Origin: an uncultured Eubacteriales bacterium
Lineage (GTDB): Bacteria; Bacillota; Clostridia; Oscillospirales; Oscillospiraceae
Reading direction: 5' to 3'
Assembly: GCA_900546485.1 (NCBI GenBank)
Contig: URDK01000021.1
Coordinates: forward strand, 1 to 36,096
Length of the DNA stretch: 36,096 nt
This document shows positions 13,910-23,941 of this stretch, piece by piece (position 1 is the stretch's first letter; each line of letters starts with the position of its first letter). Both the position numbers and the translations under genes were made by a program. The notes under the pieces are model-generated. The model was given only the letters and a program-made list of their open reading frames with translations, searched no databases and was not told the DNA's origin.

Positions 13910-16187
13910 TGACATCCGCCCTCACTGTGATATTGCCGTTTTCGTCCGTCCTGTATATTTCGAGTCCCAGAACCTCGAGCCGCCGCAGCGTCTCCCAGGT
14001 CGGGTGGCCGTAGCTGTTGTAGCCAACCGATATGGCCGCGTATTCCGCGTCGATGGCCTCCAGCAGTTCGTAGCTTGTGGAGTATTTCGAGCCGTGGTGA
14101 CCCACGACCAGCAGTTCCGTGTCCGGGAACGTATGTGTACCTACAAGTTCACGCTCGACCGAGCTGTTCACGTCGCCCATCACAAGCGCGTCGAATTCCC
14201 CGATGCTCGCGAGGACAACAATGCCGCGCTCGTTCTCGTCTCCCGCGTCCACTGGCTTGAACAGCGTGAGCTCCAAATCGCCCAGGCTCAGCTCAAGGTC
14301 GCTGTCCGAGACATAGACGACCTCTGTACCGCTGCGCTCAGCCGCTGTGAGTATACCCTCAAGCATGCCGTCGGAGTCATCAGGGTCTCCGGGCATATAG
14401 AGCGTGCCTACGTCTATGCGCGTGAGCAACCGCTCCACGCCGTTTGCGTGGTCTGCGTGCAGATGAGTGAGCACCAGCGCGTCTATATAACTGCGCCCGC
14501 GGCTCAAAAGGTACTCCGCGGCCGTGTCTCCGGCGTTGTCCCAGGTACTCTTGCCGCCGCAGTCGATGAGCACCGCCCTCTCGCCGCAGGCCGCAGCCAC
14601 GCACTGGCCCTGACCCACGTCGAGCACAGTGACCGAGCTCTCTTTGAGCTCCGCATTCCGCGCTGTCGCCAGCACGACCGCCAGCGTGAACACCGCCGCC
14701 AGCGACGGTGCCAGCGGTCGGAATCCTCCCTTCCCTTTCAGCGCCCAGGCCAATAAAAAGACGGCATATGCAAATACAAGCCACCAGACTATCAGCCTGT
14801 CGGCCGTATAAACCGCTGAATAAGGCAGCGCCGCGAGCGTCTTGGCCGCAAGGCTGATATAACGCGCGAGCCATGCAGCGTTCCACGCTATCGCTGCGCC
14901 CAGCGGCGCAAATATGAGCCCCGCCGCCACCGCCGCGTAGCCTGCGGTGAACGTCAGCGACACAGCCCAGAGCGTGACCAGATTCGTAAGAGGCGCAACT
15001 AAAGAGACGTAACCGAATGTGAGCGCCACGACCGGCGTTGTAAACGCCATGGAGCCCACGGAGCTCGAAACGCTGGCCAGAACAAACCTTACGACAGCGT
15101 TCGGCCTGCGCTTTTCGTCCCCGCGCCGCCAGAGAGCGTCGAGCCGTTCATATACCTTCGGAGTGAGCAGGACTATGCCCGCCATGGCAGCAAAGGAGAG
15201 CTGGAGCCCCGCCGCCGCGACAGACAGCGGGTTGGCGGCCACCAGTATGAGCAGGCCCGAACACAGCGAAGTCAGCCCATCCGCCTCACGCCGAAGCAGC
15301 GGCGCGAGCATTATCAGCAGCAGCATGACGCATGCGCGCACGACCGAAGCCGTACAGCCCGTCATGAAAGTGAACACTATAATGACCGGTATTCCCCAAA
15401 TGGAGGCACTTCGCTTGCCGAGCAGATAGACCAGCACGCCGTAGAGGAACGAGAGATGCATGCCCGAGACGGCTACGACATGACGTATTCCGGAAACCGA
15501 GAGCGCGTTATCCAGCTCAAAGTCGTCGTACAGCCCGGAGGTGTCGCCGATAAGCAGGCCCAGCATGAAGGCCTCTACATCCCCGGGAAATACCTCCCGC
15601 ACCGTCTCGCGCACGAGATTTGAAAGTTCCATGGGAAAGCTGAGAAAGCTCATTGCGTCTCGGCGCGTGTTCTCAGGCTCCCCGCTGAGGTATGCGCGCA
15701 GCAGTATGCCGCGGGATGAGTAGATATCCGTTGCCTCGCCGTATTTTTCAAGCGCAGATATGAACTCGAGCGGAAACTCTGCTAGGTCGCCGGGACGAAG
15801 CTCCGGCATGAGGCCGTTGTAGTCATAAACCGCTGCCTTGACACTCGGGAGCCCCTCCTGCTCTATGCGCAGCTCCACGGAGGCATAGCCTGTGTCGCGC
15901 TCGGGGTAGTCAAGCACGCGGGCGGTGACTGTCAGCTCCTGCCCCGCAAGCTCCGCAGCCGGAGCGACGAATATATCCGTGTAAAGCCCGTACCAGCCGA
16001 GGCCAAGCGACGCAGAAATGCAGATTATAAGCGCACGAAGCCGAGCCGTGCCCCGCAGCGCAAGCGCCGGGATGCACAGCAGAAAAACCGCTCCCGCGCA
16101 CCAGAACAGCGCGGACGCGGGCAGCAGATAATGTGCCGCCGCCGCGGCCCCGGCAAAGGAGAGCGCGGCGCAAACCAGCTTACGCAC
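13902..16187 (-). CDS. comEC: DNA internalisation competence protein ComEC/Rec2
   Basis: Polytopic membrane channel that passes single-stranded DNA into the cell during transformation. The 761 residues include N-terminal helices with a DUF4131-type OB-like region (about residues 70-190) and the Competence membrane domain (about 225-490, starting near VSGIRHVVAVSGMHLSFLYG). The C-terminal metallo-beta-lactamase domain carries HLHADH at 575-580, IDCGG, and VVGHHGSKYSTS. All domains are complete and in frame. The start is GTG at 16187, overlapping the xre stop by eight bases. Other competence genes are not in the window, so a transformation role is inferred from the family. Confidence 0.94.
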   Translation of the reverse strand: MRKLVCAALSFAGAAAAAHYLLPASALFWCAGAVFLLCIPALALRGTARLRALIICISASLGLGWYGLYTDIFVAPAAELAGQELTVTARVLDYPERDTGYASVELRIEQEGLPSVKAAVYDYNGLMPELRPGDLAEFPLEFISALEKYGEATDIYSSRGILLRAYLSGEPENTRRDAMSFLSFPMELSNLVRETVREVFPGDVEAFMLGLLIGDTSGLYDDFELDNALSVSGIRHVVAVSGMHLSFLYGVLVYLLGKRSASIWGIPVIIVFTFMTGCTASVVRACVMLLLIMLAPLLRREADGLTSLCSGLLILVAANPLSVAAAGLQLSFAAMAGIVLLTPKVYERLDALWRRGDEKRRPNAVVRFVLASVSSSVGSMAFTTPVVALTFGYVSLVAPLTNLVTLWAVSLTFTAGYAAVAAGLIFAPLGAAIAWNAAWLARYISLAAKTLAALPYSAVYTADRLIVWWLVFAYAVFLLAWALKGKGGFRPLAPSLAAVFTLAVVLATARNAELKESSVTVLDVGQGQCVAAACGERAVLIDCGGKSTWDNAGDTAAEYLLSRGRSYIDALVLTHLHADHANGVERLLTRIDVGTLYMPGDPDDSDGMLEGILTAAERSGTEVVYVSDSDLELSLGDLELTLFKPVDAGDENERGIVVLASIGEFDALVMGDVNSSVERELVGTHTFPDTELLVVGHHGSKYSTSYELLEAIDAEYAAISVGYNSYGHPTWETLRRLEVLGLEIYRTDENGNITVRADVNG

Positions 16188-16395
16188 GCCGCCCCGGCTC
16201 GTCGGTCAGGCCGAGGATATAGTCCGTTGAGACGCCGTAAAGCTCGGAGAGCTTGATAACCGCCCAGACCGGTATCTCGCGTATGCCCTTTTCATATCTG
16301 CGATAGACCTCCCTGTTCATATTCAGGTAGTCCGCAATCGCCAGCTGGGTCCTGTCACTGTCAGCACGCAGGTCCTCCAAGCGTGGAAAATACAT
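16180..16395 (-). CDS. XRE-family helix-turn-helix regulator
   Basis: A 71-residue single-domain Cro/CI-type DNA-binding protein: TQLAIADYLNMNREVYRRYEKG is the helix-turn-helix and LSELYGVSTDYILGLT is the typical XRE tail. I chose ATG at 16395, eight bases after GGCGG; in-frame ATG 16401 and GTG 16404 are too close to that site. It overlaps comEC by eight bases and begins the comEC-holA-rnmV unit. A perfect palindrome just upstream is a candidate operator, so it may repress its own operon. Confidence 0.88.
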   Translation of the reverse strand: MYFPRLEDLRADSDRTQLAIADYLNMNREVYRRYEKGIREIPVWAVIKLSELYGVSTDYILGLTDEPGRRA

Positions 16396-16411
16396 TCGCA
16401 TCACCGCCTAA

Positions 16412-16431
16412 ATGCTACTATTTTGTAGCAT
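16412..16431. promoter_or_regulatory. Palindromic operator candidate upstream of xre-comEC
   Basis: ATGCTAC and GTAGCAT are perfect seven-base inverted arms separated by TATTTT, 16 bases upstream of the xre start. A loose TTGCGC-N18-TAGCAT promoter on the minus strand would overlap it. Dyads of this size in front of small XRE genes commonly serve autorepression; here that is inference. Confidence 0.5.
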
Positions 16432-16470
16432 AAAAGCGCAAATATGCCGCCATACGGATGTAATTTCCGA

Positions 16471-16510
16471 AAAATGTATTGGCAGGCGGCCTCGCCTGCC
16501 AATACATTTT
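16471..16510. terminator. Strong bidirectional hairpin terminator
   Basis: An 18-bp perfect stem, AAAATGTATTGGCAGGCG against its complement, with a four-base loop (16489-16492) and A/T tracts on both sides. It lies 22 bases after the HIT gene stop and ends the alaS-HIT transcript. It also shields xre-comEC from read-through. Confidence 0.85.
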
Positions 16511-16531
16511 GTATCATTATCGCTATTGGAT

Positions 16532-16876
16532 TCAGATGAGCTTTTCAGCCATTTCTGCGCCGGCGAGGATGTGGAAATGCAGGTGCGGGACTGTCTGACC
16601 AGCAGCCTTGCCGGAGTTGGTGATGACGCGGAAGCCGTCAGCGAGGCCCTCCTGCTCGGCGATCTTGGCAATGACCTCGAAAATGTGAGCCACGGCGGCG
16701 GAGTTTTCGCTCGTTATCTGGGCAGCGGAATCCGCGATGTGCTCCTTCGGGATGACCAGGATGTGAGTCGGAGCCTGGGGATTGATATCCCGGAAGGCAA
16801 GCACCGTGTCATCCTCGTAGACCTTGTTGGACGGGATGTCGCCCTTGGCTATCATGCAGAACAGGCAGTCTTGCAT
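16532..16876 (-). CDS. HIT family nucleotide-binding protein (HINT type)
   Basis: A 114-residue histidine triad protein with the catalytic triad motif HLHFHIL near the C-terminus. CLFCMIAKGDIPSNKVYEDD at the N-terminus is the usual HINT/PKCI opening. These enzymes hydrolyse nucleoside phosphoramidates and aminoacyl-adenylates. It starts one base after the alaS stop, with its ribosome binding site (AGGAGG) inside the last alaS codons, so translation is coupled. The link with alaS fits a role in removing alanyl-AMP released by the synthetase; that is inference from neighbourhood. Confidence 0.94.
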   Translation of the reverse strand: MQDCLFCMIAKGDIPSNKVYEDDTVLAFRDINPQAPTHILVIPKEHIADSAAQITSENSAAVAHIFEVIAKIAEQEGLADGFRVITNSGKAAGQTVPHLHFHILAGAEMAEKLI

Positions 16877-16877
16877 T

Positions 16878-19532
<2,655 letters not shown>

Positions 19533-19567
19533 AAATAACCTCCAAGGACAAATATCCGTATTCACTC

Positions 19568-19596
19568 ATAATAAACACCGCGAGAAAAATTGTCAA
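19568..19596 (-). promoter_or_regulatory. Sigma-A promoter of alaS
   Basis: TTGACA (19591-19596) and TATTAT (19568-19573) are 17 bases apart on the minus strand, about 36 bases upstream of the alaS start. The -35 box is perfect and the -10 box has one mismatch. Confidence 0.85.
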
Positions 19597-19606
19597 GCGC
19601 GCTCGC

Positions 19607-19636
19607 AAAAAAAGGGCCCTCCCGGTGGGAGGGCCC
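19607..19636 (-). terminator. Intrinsic terminator of the phosphate acyltransferase gene
   Basis: GGGCCCTCCC pairs perfectly with GGGAGGGCCC around a three-base loop. On the minus strand it is followed by seven T residues, 23 bases after the stop codon. Confidence 0.92.
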
Positions 19637-19658
19637 TGCGGGTTTGAACTTACGGGGT

Positions 19659-20594
19659 TCAGCCTTCGCCGCGCTGCTTTTTGCGCCAGGCGTCGAGAAC
19701 AGCACAGAAGACGAGGGAGAGGTATGTCTCCTCCTCGTTTGCGCTGCGGCTGGTGAGGGCGATGGGCACCCTCGCGCCGACAACGGCGCCGCAGGTAACG
19801 GCGTGGGCGTGGATGAGCCAGCTCTTGACCAGGGTGTTGGCCGTGGAGAGGTCGGGGGCGATGATGCCGTCGAAGCCGCCGCCGGACCAGGGGCAGTCGT
19901 AATTCTTGAGCCTAGCGGCCTCCTTGCTGAGGATAAGGTCGTAGGCGATGGGACCCCAGAGCTCACAGTCGGCGAAGGGCCGCTGCTTCTGCTCGGATAC
20001 CAGGCGCTGGGCCTCAACGGTGTCCTGCATATGGAAGGTAACCTTCTCGACCAGGCTCAGGAGGGCCAGCTTCGGGTTTTCATAGCCGAAGGCCTTGAGC
20101 GCATCGGCGGTATTTTTGATAATGGCCTTTTTCTGGGTCATATTGGGCTTGATTATGACCGTCATGTCGCTGAGCGCGATGAGCTTGGGATACTCCGGCA
20201 GGCTGGCAAGCGAGACGTGGCTCATGAGCCGCTCCGTGCGCAGCTTGTTGCTCTTATCAAGAACGGGCATCAGGAAGTCGCGGGTGGGGATGTTGCCGCG
20301 CATGAGCACGTCGCCGTCCCCGGCATTGAGTATGTCTATGGCCTCCTGGGTTATGTTGTGACCGGGAGCCGTGTCCACCATCGTGTACGGCTCACGCTCG
20401 AGGCCGAACTGCTCGAGCACTGTTATGGTCCTCGCGCGGTCGCCAACCAGGACGGGCTGCACGAGACCTTTTTCCTGAGCTGCAAAAATGCCCTTGAGCA
20501 TGTTCTCGCCGTCGGAGCCGGCGAGGATGACGCGCATGGGCCGGGACATCTTGGGAACTCGCTCGAGTATCTTATCGAAATTCTTAAGCTCCAT
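19659..20594 (-). CDS. Phosphate acyltransferase (phosphate butyryl/acetyltransferase family)
   Basis: A 311-residue PTA/PTB-family enzyme that exchanges CoA and phosphate on an acyl group, for example butyryl-CoA to butyryl phosphate. Conserved segments include VILAGSDGENMLKGI, GDVLMRGNIPTRDF, SVEK-type LSLVEKV, and GIIAPDLSTANTLVK near the substrate site. Length and spacing match phosphate butyryltransferases, which are shorter than many Pta enzymes. ATG at 20594 lies eight bases after GGAG. No butyrate or acetate kinase lies next to it, so acyl specificity and direction are open. It forms a one-gene unit with its own promoter and terminator. Confidence 0.85.
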   Translation of the reverse strand: MELKNFDKILERVPKMSRPMRVILAGSDGENMLKGIFAAQEKGLVQPVLVGDRARTITVLEQFGLEREPYTMVDTAPGHNITQEAIDILNAGDGDVLMRGNIPTRDFLMPVLDKSNKLRTERLMSHVSLASLPEYPKLIALSDMTVIIKPNMTQKKAIIKNTADALKAFGYENPKLALLSLVEKVTFHMQDTVEAQRLVSEQKQRPFADCELWGPIAYDLILSKEAARLKNYDCPWSGGGFDGIIAPDLSTANTLVKSWLIHAHAVTCGAVVGARVPIALTSRSANEEETYLSLVFCAVLDAWRKKQRGEG

Positions 20595-20647
20595 GATCAC
20601 ATCTCCGTTTTTTCCATAATGGCGAGGCAAATCCTACCCCTTCTACC

Positions 20648-20676
20648 ATTATATACGACGCAAGCCCGGAAAACAA
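20648..20676 (-). promoter_or_regulatory. Sigma-A promoter of the phosphate acyltransferase gene
   Basis: TTGTTT (20671-20676) and a perfect TATAAT (20648-20653) are 17 bases apart on the minus strand. The leader is about 45 bases. Confidence 0.72.
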
Positions 20677-20698
20677 GCCCAAATTGGTGCAAAATAAT

Positions 20699-20727
20699 CA
20701 AGGGGCGGACATTTTGTCCGCCCCTTG
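20699..20727 (-). terminator. Intrinsic terminator of mltG
   Basis: CAAGGGGCGGAC pairs perfectly with GTCCGCCCCTTG around ATTTT (12-bp stem). On the minus strand it is followed by ATTATTTTG, about 40 bases after the mltG stop. Confidence 0.8.
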
Positions 20728-20764
20728 GCGTTTTGCTGATTATCGGACTTACGACAGATTGCCG

Positions 20765-22381
20765 TCAGCCCGCAGTGTAGTCCTGCGTCGCCGTGAAGGC
20801 CTCGAACTCGCTGTAGCTGGTGAAGAAGCGGTGCGTGCCTGTCTCGGTGTCCAGGGCGTAGTAGAGGTAGCTGGTGCTCGCCGGGTTGAGGGCCGCGTTG
20901 ATGGATGCGAGGCCAGGGTTGCAGATAGGTCCGGCAGGCAGACCGGTATTCGTGTAGGTGTTATACGGGCTATCGACCTTCAGGTCCTCCTCAGTGAGGT
21001 ACTCCTTGTGCTCGCCCAACGCATACATGACTGTTGCGTCTATCTGCAGCGGCATGCCCTGATTGAGACGGTTGTAGATGACGGAAGCGATATTGGCGCG
21101 TTCCTCGTCGTTTGCGGCCTCGGCCTCTATCATGGAGGCCACTATGACCGCCTCGTGGAGCGATATGCCCAGGTTATCCGCCTGAGTGTACATGTCCGCG
21201 GTGAGCTTGCCGTGGAAGTTCAGCAGGAACTTGTTGATGGCACTGGAAGCCTGCATGCCCTGGTAGAACTCGTAGGTGTCCGGGAACAGATAGCCCTCGA
21301 GGCGGCTGGCATCGCCAGTCTCGGACCACTCGAGGAATGGGTAGTCATAGACATAGTTTGCCGCAGCATCCATCAGGTCCTCGACGGAGCAGATGCCCTC
21401 GGCCTCGAGCTTCTCAAATATCTCCTGCATCGTATAGCCTTCGGGGAACATTATCGTCGTCGCGACCATAGATATGGATGCGGTCTGCATTCGCAGCACG
21501 AGCGCGTTGTAGTCGCACTTTGTGTTCAGCTCATAGGTGCCGGGGTCCAGCTTTGTGTCTGCGTCCGTCACTGAGCAGAAGAGTTTAAACAGCGACTTAT
21601 ACTCGATGATTCCCGCGTCCTTGAGCGCGTCGGCGACATAGTCTATGTCTGCGCTCTTGACGGTCTTGGTCGTCACGGTGCCGTCCTCGTTTTCCTCTTC
21701 AACCTCTTTTTCGGTGAAGATGCTCTCCGGCAGTGTCACGGTGCTCTCAGTGTATTCCTTATTGAGCGCCAGCACGTCGGATGCGGCCATCCAGCCGACA
21801 CAGGCCAGGATGATGCTGAGGCTGATCACAAAGACAAAGTACATCAGACCGCCAAGGCAGCCAGTCTTGCCGTCTCGCCTGGTACGGATGGGCATGTAGT
21901 CGCGCTCCTCAAGGGGCTCGTCCTCATCCTCATCCACAGGCTCAGGCTTCTGGGTCTTGTCCTCTGCGCTGTGCTTTGAGCGGTCGTAGATGAGGTCGTC
22001 AATGAGCTTGAGGGGGTTCACGCACCGTTTTTCGTCCTCGCCGGAGTCCTCCGGCTTTTCGTCAGCCTCTGGCTCCTCGGGCACAGGCTCTTCCTTAGCG
22101 CGCTTTTTGCCGCCGAAGACGCCTTTGCCGCGTATTGAGGGCAGCACCTTGGTCTCGTCGCCCGCGGGCTCGTCCTCGGGCGCACCGCCCTCCGGCGTGC
22201 CGGCGTTCTGAGCCGCGCCGGCCTCCGGAGCAGCCGGGGCCTTGGGCTCCGCCGTGCTCTCCGGCACGGAAGCCTCTGTGCTCTCCGTTTGAGCAGTCTC
22301 AGGCGCGGAGTCGGGCTCATGACCCTCCTCCGGCTTCCTGACGCCAAATATCTCATTGAGCTTGTCAAAATTATTCTGCAT
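20765..22381 (-). CDS. mltG: Endolytic murein transglycosylase MltG
   Basis: Membrane-anchored enzyme that cuts nascent peptidoglycan strands. The 538 residues begin with a long cytoplasmic, acidic and Ala/Pro/Glu-rich region (about 1-170) of disordered appearance. One membrane helix follows (about 175-200), then the LysM-like and YceG catalytic domains. The catalytic Glu lies in VASMIEAEA, followed by IASVIYNRLNQGMPLQIDATVMYALG, a clear family signature; YNTYTNTGLPAGPICNPG is also characteristic. ATG at 22381 is preceded by GGGAG; a GTG at 22417 would add 12 residues unlike the family. It lies 330 bases downstream of the folate cyclo-ligase gene, with a gene on the other strand between them. 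Confidence 0.95.
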   Translation of the reverse strand: MQNNFDKLNEIFGVRKPEEGHEPDSAPETAQTESTEASVPESTAEPKAPAAPEAGAAQNAGTPEGGAPEDEPAGDETKVLPSIRGKGVFGGKKRAKEEPVPEEPEADEKPEDSGEDEKRCVNPLKLIDDLIYDRSKHSAEDKTQKPEPVDEDEDEPLEERDYMPIRTRRDGKTGCLGGLMYFVFVISLSIILACVGWMAASDVLALNKEYTESTVTLPESIFTEKEVEEENEDGTVTTKTVKSADIDYVADALKDAGIIEYKSLFKLFCSVTDADTKLDPGTYELNTKCDYNALVLRMQTASISMVATTIMFPEGYTMQEIFEKLEAEGICSVEDLMDAAANYVYDYPFLEWSETGDASRLEGYLFPDTYEFYQGMQASSAINKFLLNFHGKLTADMYTQADNLGISLHEAVIVASMIEAEAANDEERANIASVIYNRLNQGMPLQIDATVMYALGEHKEYLTEEDLKVDSPYNTYTNTGLPAGPICNPGLASINAALNPASTSYLYYALDTETGTHRFFTSYSEFEAFTATQDYTAG

Positions 22382-22549
22382 TTTCTGGAGTTCTCCCAAG
22401 TAACGTGTTTGCCGCACCGGGCATATTATGGCTCAGACGGTGCGAACCGGCGCCGGCACCGCCCCAAACATAAAGACAGCTCTCCTCGCCCGCCCCCCGC
22501 GCGGGGCCGGGCCCGGGTAAATCACATAGCGCGGAGAAAGGTCGATTAA

Positions 22550-22684
22550 ATGTTCTGCGGAAATGGAAACGGAAGCTGCTTCTGGATCATCATTATACTC
22601 CTGCTCATCTTCTGCTGCGGCGGAAACTGCGGGTGCAGCTCCAGCTGCGAGAGCAGCAACAACTGCTGCAACAGCTGCTGCTGA
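22550..22684 (+). CDS. Cysteine-rich small membrane peptide
   Basis: A 44-residue open reading frame with GGAG/AAAGG ribosome-binding sequence upstream (22533-22541) and its own terminator 18 bases downstream. Residues 1-10 include CGNGNGSC. Residues 11-21 are a hydrophobic helix (WIIIILLLIF). The tail is dominated by Cys, Gly, Ser and Asn, with CC pairs repeated and CC at the C-terminus. In total 12 of 44 residues are Cys. It resembles the small high-cysteine proteins that occur in Clostridia with no known function. It is the only rightward gene between 12283 and 28023. A metal-binding, redox or spore-coat role is possible but unproven. Confidence 0.72.
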   Translation: MFCGNGNGSCFWIIIILLLIFCCGGNCGCSSSCESSNNCCNSCC

Positions 22685-22702
22685 AGCGGCTTGACCACGG
22701 CA

Positions 22703-22733
22703 CAGGGCTCGTCAGAGCCCTGTTTTTATTTTT
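22703..22733 (+). terminator. Intrinsic terminator of the cysteine-rich peptide gene
   Basis: CAGGGCTC pairs with GAGCCCTG around GTCA, followed by TTTTTATTTTT on the plus strand. The minus strand has no T tract after the stem, so it works rightward only. The TGA of the convergent folate gene sits in its loop. Confidence 0.88.
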
Positions 22734-23272
22734 CTGAGCTCAGTTATGACGTAGCCGACGGCGAAATCGTTCCAGTCCTGCGGCACTTTTTCCAAAAGCA
22801 GCCGTTCGCGGCATAGGCAGGCGGTACTCACGCGGTGCTCCGCGAGATAGCGGTCATAGTAGCCGCCGCCGTGGCCGAGGCGCACGCCGCGCTTATCGCA
22901 GCACAGCGCCGGGACCAACATAAAGTCGCCCTCAGCCGGTTCGGCCGTCTCTGCGCGGTCCGGGGGCTGCGGGATGCCGTACATACCCTCCGCAAGCGTC
23001 CCGTCATAAAGCGCAAAGTCCATGACCCCGCCCTTCCGGCTCCGCGGCAGCGCCACCCGCCTGCCACTGCAAAGCAGCTCGTCAACAATGCGCCGGGTGT
23101 CGCATTCGCGCTCTACCGAAAGATAGGCAAAGACCGTACGCGCAGTCTCAAGCTGCGGCATGTTGAGGACATTTTCCCTTATGCCGCGGTCGCTCTCACG
23201 CAGGTATTCCTCGTCAAGCGCCGCGATCCTGGATTTTATCTCCGCGCGGAGCCTTGCTTTCTCCTCTTTCAC
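22712..23272 (-). CDS. 5-formyltetrahydrofolate cyclo-ligase
   Basis: Converts 5-formyl-THF to 5,10-methenyl-THF with ATP. The 186-residue length and the C-terminal RLGHGGGYYDRYL motif (folate/ATP site) are typical, as are VFAYLSVERECDTRRIVDEL and the basic RVALPRSRKGGVMDF stretch. The GTG start at 23272 overlaps the tmk stop by four bases (GTGA), so it is probably translated by re-initiation after tmk. Its 3' end reaches into the terminator of the opposite-strand cysteine-rich gene. Folate one-carbon supply pairs naturally with thymidylate production by the neighbour. Confidence 0.95.
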   Translation of the reverse strand: MKEEKARLRAEIKSRIAALDEEYLRESDRGIRENVLNMPQLETARTVFAYLSVERECDTRRIVDELLCSGRRVALPRSRKGGVMDFALYDGTLAEGMYGIPQPPDRAETAEPAEGDFMLVPALCCDKRGVRLGHGGGYYDRYLAEHRVSTACLCRERLLLEKVPQDWNDFAVGYVITELRKIKTGL

Positions 23273-23940
23273 AGCGCCGCCATCACGTCCGCAAATATCT
23301 CCTCATGCTTCTCGTCAAGTTCGCGTATCTGGCCGTCCTTCTTGAAGTCCACGCGCTTCCAGCCGTAGTGGTCGGCGGCGCGGCTTCCGGTAGCGAGGCA
23401 GGCAGCCAGATAGGCCGCGTCCTTCTCATGTATGTCGCCGTCCTTGCCGGTCTTCTCCTGGCGATGGCGCATACGCTCAAGTGAAGTCTCCAAATCCACG
23501 TCGAGATATATCACAAGGTCTGGCCGCGGCAGGCCGAGTTTAACATACTCAAGGTCGTACAGCCAGTCGAAAAAGGCCGGCTGCTCGGCTTCCGGCAGCT
23601 TTGCCCCCTGGTGCACGGCGTTGGAGGTGGTATATCTGTCCGAAAGTATTACGCCTCCGGAGCGGTAATACTCGCCCCAGTCGGTCATGTAAGATGCATA
23701 GCGGTCCACCGCGTAGAATATGGACGCCGCACAGGCACCCACGTCCGCGGGATTAGCGCCGAATTTTCCATCCAAGTACATTCTTATCAGTGCCGAGGAC
23801 TCCTGGTCGTACCTCGGAAAGACTATCGTCCGGCAATCTATGCCCTCGCGCTCAAATCGGGCCCTGAGCCGGCGATACTGCGCGGATTTTCCGCTGCCGT
23901 CTATGCCCTCGAGCACTATGAGCTTGCCCTTATCTGCCAT
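23269..23940 (-). CDS. tmk: Thymidylate kinase
   Basis: Phosphorylates dTMP to dTDP. The 223-residue protein has the P-loop GIDGSGKSAQ (about residues 12-21), the dTMP-binding DRYTTSNAVHQ (about 101-111; family DRY/S motif), and a lid region around ERMRHRQEKTGKDGDIHEKD. It is a little longer than typical bacterial Tmk (about 205-215). The start lies just after the stop of the glycosyltransferase gene, and the end overlaps the folate cyclo-ligase gene, so it is central in the guaB-cobB-tagA-tmk-folate run. Confidence 0.95.
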   Translation of the reverse strand: MADKGKLIVLEGIDGSGKSAQYRRLRARFEREGIDCRTIVFPRYDQESSALIRMYLDGKFGANPADVGACAASIFYAVDRYASYMTDWGEYYRSGGVILSDRYTTSNAVHQGAKLPEAEQPAFFDWLYDLEYVKLGLPRPDLVIYLDVDLETSLERMRHRQEKTGKDGDIHEKDAAYLAACLATGSRAADHYGWKRVDFKKDGQIRELDEKHEEIFADVMAAL

Positions 23941-23941
23941 T

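Noticed and set aside
19533..19606. T-box leader for alaS
   Set aside because: Only about 74 bases separate the start codon from the preceding terminator, and no T-box consensus is present; a plain sigma-A promoter explains the gap.
19636..19660. tRNA T-loop-like GTTCAAAC on the minus strand
   Set aside because: No acceptor, D or anticodon stems surround it; it is just sequence between a stop codon and a terminator.
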